A stretch of DNA of 64,000 nucleotides, taken from Auriscalpium vulgare (taxonomy: Eukaryota; Basidiomycota; Agaricomycetes; Russulales; Auriscalpiaceae). The stretch covers positions 1 through 64,000 of the forward strand of contig JAHBBC010000061.1 of the NCBI GenBank assembly GCA_019915015.1, written 5' to 3'. Below the pieces are notes generated by a model. It ran no database searches. It worked only from the letters and a program-made list of their open reading frames with translations, and had not been told where the DNA came from. Positions 22,726 to 34,429 of this stretch are shown piece by piece (the stretch's first letter is position 1; the number at the start of each line of letters is the position of its first letter). The translations under genes and the position numbers were made by a program.

Positions 22726-23048
22726 TGATGCGAGTGGTGAGTGAGATGGGTTGAGAAAGGCGAGCGAAGAGCAGCAAGGAGGTGGTAGAGGGTAGAGAGT
22801 GGTTGAGAACGAGCAGTGAGCGCAGGGCTGTTATATAGGCGGAGGGGGCTTTGCTCGTGTTTGGCTGCGAGCGCGTCGACGCGTCGCGTGTTGACACAAA
22901 CCTTATTCTGTTTACCTCCACGTGATCCCCGCGCGGCGCCTATAAGACTGCGCCATCCGTGCATCCGCCTCAACGCTCGCACTCTGCTCCCATCCACCAC
23001 CACCGCACCCGCCCCGTTCACCACCCACCCACACCACCACCACTCACA
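22726..23048. promoter_or_regulatory. Divergent H2B/H2A promoter with two TATA boxes
   Basis: A TATATAA reading on the - strand at 22831-22837 lies ~105 bases before the H2B start. A TATAAG on the + strand at 22941-22946 lies ~105 bases before the H2A start. The symmetric spacing supports one shared regulatory region between them. Confidence 0.75.
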
Positions 23049-23622
<574 letters not shown>

Positions 23623-24176
23623 AGTTTGTGTTTGCATTCTATCTTCTACTGTATCTATTTGTATTATGCCCCGTAACATCATTTCTGTACTCGATCGTCG
23701 TGGTGAGGTGTGCCGCTCGGCAGGTTCCGCTCAAGTCATTGGGTACGGGAGACAAGGCGCTGACCGCTGCCGGCCCGGAGTGCTGGTGGGTGCAGAATCC
23801 ATCTGGGGGATCGGAGGGCGGTGTTCGCTCCGTTGCCTCAGATCTGGGGAGATTTGGGGCTGCTCAGAAGGCCCCGCATCATTGCGCAGACCATTCACGA
23901 TGCGAACACGCGGAGTGCACAGGCTCGTCAGTCATATTACAGGCCGTTCGCTGGTTCCCCCATTCCTGATATTTCCTTCATCGATGGACTACAAACAAAT
24001 CATGGCAATGAAATCTTCATCAAAAGCCTAATCCTCAAAGGCTCAAACTAGTGGCGACGCAATCACCCCCTCTCGCGTCCAGCAATCTAGTAGCCGCACA
24101 CGCAGACCTATATTCGGCGCCAGTAAGCGTCCAGCCGTTGAGCTTGGAGTCGAGCGCTTACATTGCCCTGGGTAAA
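23623..24176. other. Intergenic after H2A
   Basis: Contains the H2A 3' end and the 3' end of the next small gene. No other gene or repeat is supported. Confidence 0.5.
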
Positions 24177-24356
24177 TTATGGCCGCCCGCAGCATGGAAT
24201 GTTCAGGTCGCACAGACACCCTGGCCCGCGGCAGTTCCACGAGTCGCTGAGCGGGGTCAGGGTGCTGGGAACGCGCTGCGGGATGAAATCCGCGGGTATG
24301 CCAGCGTTGGCGGAAAGTGCCGCAGCGAGAGCAGTGAGGACAAATGTGAGTTTCAT
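24177..24356 (-). CDS. Small secreted cysteine-rich protein 1 (59 aa)
   Basis: A single-exon gene. It starts MKLTFVLTALAAALSANAG, a clear signal peptide, then IPADFIPQRVPSTLTPLSDS, and a cysteine-rich end with CRGPGCLCD and IPCCGRP. It has five cysteines in 59 residues. It is plainly a paralogue of the gene at 25247-25447: same MKLT start, same DFIP/DYIP block, and the same C-x(4-6)-C-D...PCC ending. The function is unknown; size and composition match effector-like or antimicrobial-like secreted peptides of fungi (inference). Confidence 0.72.
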   Translation of the reverse strand: MKLTFVLTALAAALSANAGIPADFIPQRVPSTLTPLSDSWNCRGPGCLCDLNIPCCGRP

Positions 24357-25246
24357 GGCACTCGTGTTGGGTGGTCTGACTTCTGGTTGTGTGGTGCAGA
24401 TGCTGCCTAGCTGTTGACGGCGGCCGTTTTTATCTTGTCTGCAGGCTTGCTGTGCTTATGGACTTCGTCAGGCGTGGACAGTCGCCATTGTATGTCTTCT
24501 CTCCCATTCAATCGAGTTCACTGCCTCGTCATCGGGACATTCATTCCGAGATATCATAGGGAACGCTCTTTCTACCCTCCGGAGCCCATGTGACGACGAA
24601 GGTAGACCTGCGGAAACGTTGCGGAGCTATGGAAGCTGTGCCGCTTGTGATTGACAGGACTCTAATAGTATGTTTGTCAACGCAGCAGTGCGATGTGTGC
24701 AATAGGTACCGAGACACGGAGACAGCTTGGGCACACAGGGACAAGTGCTGGTCAGGCTTCGCTGAGGTCCGTGCTAGTCGTGTGGGCTATGCGTATGTGA
24801 GTTTCAATTGATGCATCCAACCGTAACATCCTTGGATCTTACCCGTCTAGGTATCTCAGATTGTATCCGCTTCGAAAGGCTCGAGTAGCTCAGCGTCGCG
24901 CAATTGCGTTCGTCTCGCGCAGCGATCGGCATATCGCAGTCGAGTGGATACTACAGGCATATAACATCTGATTGCGACACGAGAGCGAACTCAATCATAC
25001 ACGCCAAACAAAAATATCTGCCGGCCTCCAACGTCCTTACAATCTCCCACAAGACAACGTAACAATTCAGCATCTGGGGCGTGCAACCTACGTCCGGTGA
25101 GAATCAATCAGCACTGTCCAGGCCCCGAGCTTACCACAGACACCACGACAAAGGCGCGCCCCCTTCACGAGGCATTCAGCTGCAGACGCAGATCTAGAAA
25201 TAGGGACAGCCGATCAGCCTCGAGCTTCCACGTGCATGTAGATCGC
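24357..25246. other. Intergenic between the two small secreted protein genes
   Basis: 890 bases with no supported gene. The part above 24357 should be the promoter of secreted protein 1. No clear third paralogue was found. Confidence 0.45.
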
Positions 25247-25447
25247 TCACCCTCCATACCAGCAGGGCCAGTTGCAGCACGGCATCCTGCTGTCACAGTA
25301 GGAGCCGCGCCACACGCAGGGCCGTGCCTCGTCGGCGGGGTCGTTAGGCCTCAGGGTACGCGGGACGTGCGGGATGTAGTCGTCCGGCGAGCCTGCGGAG
25401 GCGGTGAGAGCGGCAGAGAGGGCAACAAAGAGGTAAGTGAGCTTCAT
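25247..25447 (-). CDS. Small secreted cysteine-rich protein 2 (66 aa)
   Basis: A single exon starting MKLTYLFVALSAALTASAGS, a signal peptide, then PDDYIPHVPRTLRPNDPADE and a cysteine-rich end PCVWRGSYCD, MPCCNWPCWYGG. The five cysteines sit mostly in the last 15 residues. An upstream in-frame start exists, but MKLT at 25447 is chosen because it opens the signal peptide and matches the paralogue. Its conserved CC pair and CD motif suggest disulphide-linked folding outside the cell. Function unknown. Confidence 0.75.
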   Translation of the reverse strand: MKLTYLFVALSAALTASAGSPDDYIPHVPRTLRPNDPADEARPCVWRGSYCDSRMPCCNWPCWYGG

Positions 25448-26087
25448 GCTGTGATGCGGGTAGAAACGAGTGCAGACACCGGACTCTGTGCACTCTGAGA
25501 ATGAGGGCCTTTTATGCTGGATGACGCCTGGATAAACTTGCCTACTTCCATGCAAGTTGCCGCTGCTATGTCAAAGATGGCTGTGGGCCGCAGGACGCTT
25601 GCCGACAATGGTCAACATCTCCGAGGAAGCTTCACGTACTGAGAATAATCTACTTGCCGAACGAAGTACATGTGTTCGTGATACAGTTGTGGGGAGCGGA
25701 AATGTCGCGGAAAGACTGATAATAACGTGCAGTGCTGCCCGTGATGTCAGGGACGCCCGTGGACTACAAAGTACAATTTTAGCCTTTCCAGAGTAGCCGA
25801 GCAGTTGACCATGTGAGAAGATATACTGCACTCTGCTAAGGGTTGATTTTTCGAGATGGAACGGCTTGCTGGCATAAGTAGGTCATCCGAGGAACTCCAA
25901 TTGATGGCCTGTTCTCCGTTGTTGAAACCAACGAGATAGCATTGATCATGTGTGACTCGCACAGTCAAATAAAGGGCCTACATGCTATGTAAGAGAGAAC
26001 ACAAGGATGGATCCCCAAATCAATCGGAATATCCATCCCGATAGTGTGACAGCGAGGCGCAGCGCTACTGTCAGTAGCGTAGCGAAA
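25448..26087. other. Intergenic
   Basis: Holds the promoter side of secreted protein 2 and the 3' end of the metal ATPase. No gene or repeat is seen. Confidence 0.5.
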
Positions 26088-29000
26088 TCACCGCCTCAAC
26101 AACCACATGCTCCAAGCAATCAGCACCACAGGAACAACAGAAACCACCTCACCTAGACCTGCGTACTCCGGCGCAATCCGCACACGCACGAGCGCGCCGG
26201 CAGCCAAGAGCACCGCGAGCAAGTTGTATAGGAACGACCATGCAAAGTTCACCATGATGCGCCGCACGGCACCCTGCGAGACGTCGAACACCACGCGCAG
26301 GCAGCGCGCGAGATCCGCGGACGCGTCGAGGTCCACGACGACGACGTCTGCGGCGCTCAGCGCAATGTCGCTGCCGGAGCTCAGTGACACGCCGACGTCC
26401 GCCTGCGCCAGCGCGAGGCAGTCGTTCGTCCCGTCGCCGACGAACAGCACCTTCGGCCGCCCGTCGCGCGCTTGCAGCTCGCGCACCCGCGCCAGCTTCG
26501 TCTCTGGCAGGCAGCCGCCCACCGCGTGCTCGGCGGGGATGCCCAGCGCGGCTGCAGTGGCACTCACGGCGCGCTGGTGGTCTCCGCTCACAATGTGGAC
26601 TTCGCAGCCGCGCTCGCGGAGCAGCTGTACGGCCGCTGGGGCACTGGGCCTGACGGAGTCGGCGAGTCCAAAGGCCGCAATGAGCTCTGTTCCGGAGGTC
26701 ACAGCGAAGAGGGTGAGGGACTTCTCTTCCATTTGACGGATGGATGGGTGGTCATGCAGCCCGAGCCACGAGGGACTTCCGCCACGCCAGTGCCTGCCTT
26801 TGTCCCATGCTTCCATACCTAGGCCGGGCACCGACTTGTTGTCCAGGGGCATCGGTAGAGCGTCTGGATATGTGACTGCCAGAAACTCGCTGATGGCCTG
26901 CGCCACGGGATGCCGGCTACCGGCGACGAGGCCCAGCATCGCACCGATAGTGCTCTCGCGCACGACGTGGGACCCAGTAACACTGAGCTTCCCTCGCGTT
27001 AGCGTTCCTGTCTTGTCAAACACGGCAATGCGCGTGTCCTTGATATGCTGAACGGGATTTACAGACTGCCAAGCACATGTTAATGGAGAGATAGGAAGCA
27101 GAGCAGAGAGCACACCTTAAAGAGCACCCCTTCCTTTGCAGCGACGGCGGCAGAGATGACCACGACCATAGGTACGCAGAGGACGAGAGCGCACGGGCAG
27201 GAAATGACGAGCACCGAGATGGCGTATTTCAGCGCGGTGACCCCAGCGACGCTTGAACTCTGATGTCGCACGCAGACGCCCACGATCATCCAGACAACAA
27301 ACACGATTATCGCCACGGTGATGATGATCGGGGCCAGGTACGATGCAGCTTTATCGGCAAGGTCCTGGACAGGGAGGCGCGACTCCTGCACCTGGCTAAC
27401 CAGTCGGCCAATGTCCGAGATGGTGTTGTCCGCAGGGGCGCGGTCGACCGACATGTCGAGCACGCCGCTCAAGTTCAGCGTGCCAGCGGTCAATTTCGCG
27501 CCTGGGCCCTTTGCCACAGGGACGCTCTCGCCTGTGATCGTCGACTCGTCGACCTGGCTAGTGCCGCGGACGACGGTACCGTCCGTCGGTACAACCGAGT
27601 CCATAGCCACGCGCAGCACATCCCCACAGTGCACGAGCTCCGCCGGGACCGCCGAGGCCACGGCCTTGTCCACATCGACGAGCTGCACGCTGTCCACCTG
27701 GAGCGTCCGCACGTCGTCGAGGGCCGACGTCGCGCGCCTGCGCGCATAGGCGGAGATCAGGCGCCCCAGCGTGATGAGAGTGATGAGCAGCGCGGGTGTC
27801 TCGAAGAACGGCGTGGCGAATTCGGCGCCCGCGACTTGCGTGATGTAGGCGACGGTCGAGAATATGAAGGCGATGGACGAGCTGAGTACAACCAGCAAAT
27901 CCATGTCGAGGATGTGCTGGAGGAAGAGCGCGCGCAGCGCGGATGAATAGAGCGGTGCGGCGACGTAACCCAGTATGACTGCCGAAAGGGCCAGCGAACA
28001 GCCGCCATAGACGGCAGGGTGTGGTGGCAGCGGCGCCCATGCGAATACAAGAACGGGAATGCAGAGCGTGGCGGAGAGGATGGTGCGGTGCAACAGAGCG
28101 AACAGCTCGGTCGACGCTTGCGCGCTGGCCGTTTGCTTCGGAGTAGGCACGAAGTTGCCGTCCCACGGCCCGAACGCGGCGAGGACCTCGCGCGGTTGCA
28201 ACAAATCAGCGTCATATTCCACGTCGAGGACGGTGGTTCCACGCTCCTGCTGTACGCGCTGCACGCATATGCCTGCTGGTAGCCCCCTCTCCTCGTAGGC
28301 GCTGGAAGCGACGCGGACACGCATGTTTCTGCTGCGCGCGCCCACGGCGTGGTCCTCGCGGACAATACAGGCGAAGCCTGTCAGCTCCGTGGCGCGACGA
28401 GCGATGTCTGGCGGAAGCACGAGCCCCTCCGTGTAGCTGAGGGCAGCTGTACCGGCAAGGGCGTTCACCTTGACGTCACGGACTGAGGGTAGCGTGAGAA
28501 GAGCGCGTGTCAGTTTGCCGGCGCACGAAGGGCAGTCCATACCCTGGACGGAGAGGAGGAGCGTGCGCGTATGCGAACCGCCGAGTTCAGCGTTGGGCAG
28601 ACCGCGTGCAGTAGGAGCAATTGGGTGCGCTGCACGCTCCTTGCGCTTCTCCTGCTGGACGGAAGAGCGATGGTGATGGTGGACGGCACCTCGCGACTTG
28701 ATGCGCCAGTCAACAATGCAGCAGCAGGCGGCCTCGAAGAAGCGGCCGAACGTGCTCCCCAACCCGCACTTTCCGTGGTCGTGGCCCTGCGTGTGCTTGT
28801 GCGCGCGCCGGCGACCTTTGTCTGCGGGGCGATGGTGATGTGCACGCGTATCGGTCTGCGCTGCGGCGGCTTGGCGGACGACGCGCCGACGGACGACCGG
28901 GTGACTGGTGCAGCAGGCATCCGTTTCTAGAGGGACGGATAAGCGCAAGTCAAATTGGCACGAGGAAGGGTGGATGCCTACCATTTGTCGGGATCGCCGC

Positions 29001-29579
29001 GGGGGCCCCGCTGTCCGGCGACGAGCGTGCTGAGGGACCACAGCACGAGTCGCAGTCCTTCTCGGCTTCAGAGCTCGTGTGGGACCCACAATCAGAGCAG
29101 CACTCGTCTTTGACGTCCAAGACGTCGGTGTCTGCGTCCGCCTTGCCCTTGGGTGTCACCTCAGTGTTTGAGGGCTCTGTGCAGCAGGCGTCATAGCATC
29201 CGTTATCGCCCATGGGAGCGTCAGACTCGCAGTCTGCGCAACAGGAATCCTCGAGGTCATCCGCGCAGCAGCTGTCTACTAGAGCACGCCGTTAGATGTT
29301 ATCACCGTACAAGCCCGTGGTCGACGCACCTGGTAAACTGGGGCTCCCCGGTGCGCAGCAGCTCGAGCTTGCGCTCGCTCGCTGGCATCCTCCCTGGCCG
29401 TCTGGGATGCACTCCCCCACAACGATAGCCACGTCACCCTCTGTGTCCGCGCCTGCTTCACAGCACCCGTCGCCGCACCCGGTCCCGTCCTGTCTCTCTT
29501 GTTGCGTTGTCTTCATAACGTCAGCGTTTCGCCCGTCTTGACTTCCTGTGGGTGAGGGAGACATGACGGATGTAGTCAA
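26088..29579 (-). CDS. P1B-type heavy-metal ATPase with cysteine-pair-rich N-terminus (CrpA/Pca1-like)
   Basis: A membrane pump exporting Cu(I) or related metals (Cd) at the cost of ATP. The start is at 29579 (or Met at 29564). The N-terminus, spread over three exons, carries nine CC pairs (for example DSCCADD, DACCTEP, DECCSDC, EAACCCIVD) plus a His run. Then a metal-binding HMA domain with GMDCPSCAG, membrane helices, the actuator TGES (STITGESVPVAKG), the channel motif SCPCALVLC, the phosphorylation site DKTGTLTRG, the SRHPVAQ motif, and the hinge GDGTND. It ends WSMWLLRR at 26088. About four introns. CPC, HP and the CC-rich tail fit fungal CrpA/Pca1-type exporters; Cu versus Cd cannot be told. 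Confidence 0.92.
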
Positions 29580-30689
29580 GATGGGAAGGTGCGGATGTGG
29601 TAGGCAGCAAGGCCCAGAGGGGTGGTGTGCCGGGGGCTAGCCTCATGTCCAATGCCGCCGAAAGGCGCGCTGAGGGCGTCTATGGCCCCGAGCCGCCGGG
29701 AGACACTGTATGCACGTATTAATATTATCACCCCACCGCACTGCCCGACTCTGAGACGTCCAACAGCAGCGGTCTGCCCCCTTAACAAGGCTACCGGAAT
29801 CACCGCCTATTCCGCCCTCGACGTGCGCGATGCACATCGACTGTGAGCCCAGACAAGGGCTCTAGCTCGGCGCCATACGCTTCGCACCAACGTCTCGCTC
29901 TTGACTAATCAAGGCAACTACGCAAACAACGCGAGTGGTAGGCGCGAACGTGGCAGCACTGGCGCGGTCAATCTCTCTACAGATATCAATCCAGGCAACT
30001 AGGCGTCGTTGATCAGCATGGGTCAAAAGTTAAGTATGAGAAGACGAGGCACGCACCATGTGCCATATGCGCCGCTTTCTTGCTCATGAAGAGTAGCAGC
30101 AGGTCTTAGCGACCTTGCGCACACTCGCCGGCCCACGAACCAATGCGACGGCCGACGAGGAATCGGTGACCGGTGACGAGCGCGAGCGGACCGATTAACC
30201 ACCCAAAGTCGCGACTAACGTCCGCATTCTATGCAACACGCCGGCTTCGAGGGTAAGATGACTTTGTGATCGTCAGCGGATGAATTCTTTCCAGAGTTGA
30301 GACCTACTACGCACTGCTCGCGCCTGCGGCCTCCCTCACAATCTAGCCTTTTAGCTACAACACAAAAATAGCACCTTTCACTCCATAGACTATCATCGCG
30401 GGCTGAGAATGTGGCATACGACGGCGGCGGGCGGGAACCTGGCGCCGAAAGGGATTGGGGGACCCTAGCAGACGGAACTGGTCACGGTGCACTGCGTGCG
30501 GTGGTAAAGCAGGACGAGCGCGTGTTGCGAGGTGGTTGCAGGGCTCCGACCGCGTTGTAGGCAGGAAATATGTAGCAATGGGGAAAACAAAAACTTCGGA
30601 AAAGGGCCGCAGCGAGCGCTGCGTTCTCACAGGTTCTCACGGTGTCTCCCACCGCATTAAGTAAGCCCGCTGCGAAGCCAGCGCGCGTT
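29580..30689. other. Intergenic, no gene seen
   Basis: Probable promoter of the metal ATPase at its left edge. Short open frames occur on both strands but none has a recognisable protein, and they lack splice-consistent extensions. Nothing else supported. Confidence 0.45.
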
Positions 30690-31850
30690 CTGGGCGTCCA
30701 ATTCCTTCCAGAGCGAATATTGCAAGCGCACCCGCACACTCTGTATCGCGACAGACCTGTCCAGCTCAGGTCAACGAAAAGAAATACATCCTCCGGGCGG
30801 CTGGTAATCCCGCTCGGTCACGCCGAACGGCAGGTTGCGCGGGGGACCGTAGAATTTGCGCGGCGGATGTGCTTGTATGATACGGGCGACCGCATGTTTC
30901 GAATCGAATTCTAGCACACTATCCAAGACGAAAAGGTTAGGATTCAAGCGTTCAAGGGTACTGTGAGGTGAGAAGCGTCTTACCGGGATAGTGTAGGTAT
31001 GAGCTCTACATCGTCGAGCGCGCAGAGGCAGGTGCTGAGTGCATCGCAGACGGAGGTCGACAGCGGCCGAGGTGCGAAATGGGGAATGAGGCGGGAATGA
31101 TATCGTGCACGGGCTGCAGAAAATCGTAGAGACGACGTGATCGGAGGGTGAAGAACGGAGGAGCTGAAAAGATGATAAGCTAGCACAAGGTAGGTAGGTA
31201 TAAAGATCAACTCACCAGTCGCGACCTTATCGATACCACGACGATGGATTACGACCGTCCTCTCGTTTCGCTTTGACAGGAAGTGTGTGTTAGATGTGAT
31301 GAAACTGGGGTACAGTAGAATAGGGCGCAGACGTAGGATAATAGTCAGAGGCCAGCAGGCAGGCGGCGGTAGCGAGACTTCGCACTCCGAGTTTATAACA
31401 CACCACACTGCCTGGTCGCGACTCGTGAGCTCGAGTGCGCACGCTAACGCTCACCGGCACCGATACATCCCTACTCCAACAGATCGCAACACGGCAACTC
31501 GGACGGCCAACCGATCCCAGCTGCGGACAACGATGAGCGGACGCGAGACTATTACGCGAGCGAGTCGACAGGGTATCGTATCGACGACTCACTTGAGTAG
31601 CTTGGCGCGCCCGTCATTCACCATGGTGTGAGATACGAGGTGTGCAACCGCTTGCTATATATTCTTGTCTTGGTGCCGATCGCTGACGCGTGCCCTTCGT
31701 TAGCTACAGAGAACGAGCTGTAGTCAGATGGCGCACCGACATCATCTACCCCACAGGCGAGAAGCTGCTGCGCGCGCATGCGACAAGGGCTCTCGCGGCC
31801 GAATCCTTACGTCGTGCGGCGACTCTCCTGCGGACGTAGCGCCCTACTAG
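30690..31850. repeat. Degenerate repeat family, copy 1
   Basis: Shares many blocks in the same order with 34430-36200: ATTCCTTCCAGA, GTGCTTGTATGATACGGGC, GAGGTCGACAGCGGCCGAGG, ATGGGGAATGAGGCGGG, ATATCGTGCACGGGC, CGTAGAGACGACGTGATCGG, AGATACGAGGTGTGC, and GCATGCGACAAGGGCTCTCG. No protein is convincingly conserved between copies, so this looks like a decayed tandem array of unknown origin. Confidence 0.7.
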
Positions 31851-32939
31851 ACCGCCTCTTAGCATCGCTGTCTTTGACTTGCTCGCTCACAGGTCCCAAC
31901 GCGTCGCCCTTGCCCTGCGCTATCCTGACCAGGACCGGACAAAAGTATAAACGTGCTTAGGAACTGAGACTTGGTTTCGTCGTTTGACCTTGAGCCTGCG
32001 GCGCTGCCGGATAGAGAGAAATGCGGCGCAGATCAGGCGCAAAAGCGAAGCCGCAAAGTGGATAATTGCCGGATATGGAAAGCACGAGCCTTCGACTTGC
32101 GACTTGCGACTTGGCAATTGGCACATCGACTTCGGCTTACAGCTTGCGCCGTCGGCATTGCGCACACGGCGGCATTCGCCATTCGGGCTCCCGGACACCC
32201 ACCCCGCTCCCCCGCTTGGATCCCGTTGGATCCTGTTGCCCCGCTCCCCCGCTGCTCCCGCTCCCCCGCGGGCCGCTACCCCGCTCCCCTGCTGCCACCC
32301 CGGTATCTTTTCCGTCTCAGAGGGCCAATTCCCTCACTCCGTGGCCTCGGGTTGGAACAAAACGTACCGGATAATCGTGCCCCTCGTGTACCAGCCCTGA
32401 GCAGATGATTATTTCCAATTATTTTTCACCAGTTTTCTCGGCGTGGCTGTGCCCTAGTGCAAAAGCTGTATGCGAGTTGCGAAAGTCGATAGCCGAAGTC
32501 AAAGGCGTTGGGTGACTTGGGTCTTCTTCGATATTACCATAAAAGGTGGAATTGGGGTCAAAGTTGAAGTCTAAGAACATTGCTCAAAGTGCAAACATCA
32601 AGTTCGCGAAGCCCTAAATAATTTTGTCCGCTGGCGCCCCTCATACTGCGCCCGCCGCCCTCCGGCCCAGCAAGAACGAACATGGGCCACCCTTCCTGCG
32701 CATGGCCGCTTGACGCCAAGCTCGCTCTGCCGTTCCTCTGCAACCTTCTGCAACCGCGCTCGCCCATCGCGCATCAAGTTTCAAACCCGCACTCGCGCCA
32801 CCTTCGAGAGACTCGTGCGGAACGAAGACAGGGTACGGGTGGCCGAATTGCTTTCAGACAACGGCCGGCTACCAGTGCGTGACGATTTTTGCCCTGTCCA
32901 CATAGTAAGTACTAGCTAATGGCCAGGGCATCTCGCGCC
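31851..32939. other. Gene-free stretch with a C/T-rich simple repeat
   Basis: GCGACTT-type short repeats occur at 32095-32115 and CCCGCTCCCCCGCT-type repeats at 32205-32290. No gene supported. Confidence 0.5.
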
Positions 32940-34240
32940 TCGCGGCTCGTGTAACAAGGCTCAACGTTCTCAAGCTCGACAGTCAGGATCCCCCGCCAGC
33001 CGAGAGTCGCCTGAGCAATCCGCTCAGTCCACCAGGCCTACCCACGGAGCGCTCCTCGCGGCCTCTCCACAACCTCTATCTTTGCGGCGTGTCTCGGGGC
33101 CCACATCTTCGTGAGCCTCCCCGCTAGGAGCGAATTTTGATTGCAAATTTTGTATGTACACGATGCAATAAGTAGCTAGCACAATAGAATCTCGGTGCGA
33201 CCTCTGATGTTTAGCCCCAACGCACCTTCTCCGCATCCGGGAATGAATATAGCGCTTCGTTCGGGCGCATTCACTTGCGACGACCTCTATGTGCACCGTG
33301 TACGCCCGATCAGCTTAGATGAACGAAAGGATGGATCTTTACGCGTCGGAATCACCACCGGGTGTAGGTCTCTGGCTGTATCCCGCTCGGCCACGCCGGC
33401 TACTGGTCGTAGCGGTGCTTGGGACGTCCCTGCGGTGCTTGCGTCCCACACAGAGCGTCATGGCAGCTGAAACGGGAGTCCTGACATCCCGAGGCGAATG
33501 TCTAGTAGCCCGGCCCGCGATTGCGCATATGACGCTGACGGCGGAGGTAGGGCGTAGCCCTTGTCGATCGAGGTCGAGGTGTCGACATACTGTTGAGCGT
33601 GGGTTGCCGCCGAAGATGGTGGGGCGGTGTGCATGTGAGATATCGACGCTATGTAGAGACGAGGCATTGTGAATTCATATAAGCTTGGCTATAGTCTTAC
33701 CAGACTGAGAGTGTGCAGGTCGATAGAGTCGACCGCGCAAAGCGCATCGCTGAGGGAGGGTCGACAGCGGCCGAGGCTGGGAAGAGGAGCGACGAGGCGA
33801 TTGCATGGCGCACAGGCGGCGAGAAACTGTAGCCTGACGGCGACCTGATGCGAGGATTGCGACTATAGGAGGAGCTGAAGAGGACGGTGAGCTAGTGCGC
33901 ACGGTAGATAGCTCACGACGGACATGAAGTTGGGCGGTGGAAGGCGGGTCATCGGCGGCAGACTTGGTTGTGCTCTGCATGCGCGTGTGCTGGCCTCCCG
34001 GATGAGAATACCGGTGGAGAACTACCGAGCTGAAGTGAGAGTCGTCGAAGGGTCGGTCGGCGTCGAATGGTGGGGAAGCGTGCAGGAGGACGCGCAGTTG
34101 CGTTGTTTGGCTGAGTGAGCGAGTCGCGCCGTCGGCTCATGGCCGCCTGTCGATCGTTCGCTCCCGGCAGTCCCTTGATCTTATGCTGCGTTCGTCGGAC
34201 TCGGTCGTATGCAACACCCTCGTACACCATCATGCGCAAC
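32940..34240. repeat. Degenerate repeat family, copy 2
   Basis: The most decayed copy. Its left part (CCTCTCCACAACCTC, GTACACGATGCAATA) matches the left part of copy 3. Its right part (GGTCGACAGCGGCCGAGG, GCATCCGGGAATG, GAACGAAAGGATGGATC) follows the same order as copies 1 and 3. No coding region supported. Confidence 0.6.
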
Positions 34241-34429
34241 AGGCATCAAGACCATGTTCACGCCGCCATTGTACAGCTCGGGCGTCCCGAAGATCTCGAA
34301 TGGCGTTCATAACGGCCATCTGCAGAGGGCGTAAAGATCAGTGCCACGTCGGCTCTCCATGTTGTGAGTCTCTCTGAGCTGGGCACGCCGTATTCACTCA
34401 CGATCTACGTCTAGAGCATGCATACCACG

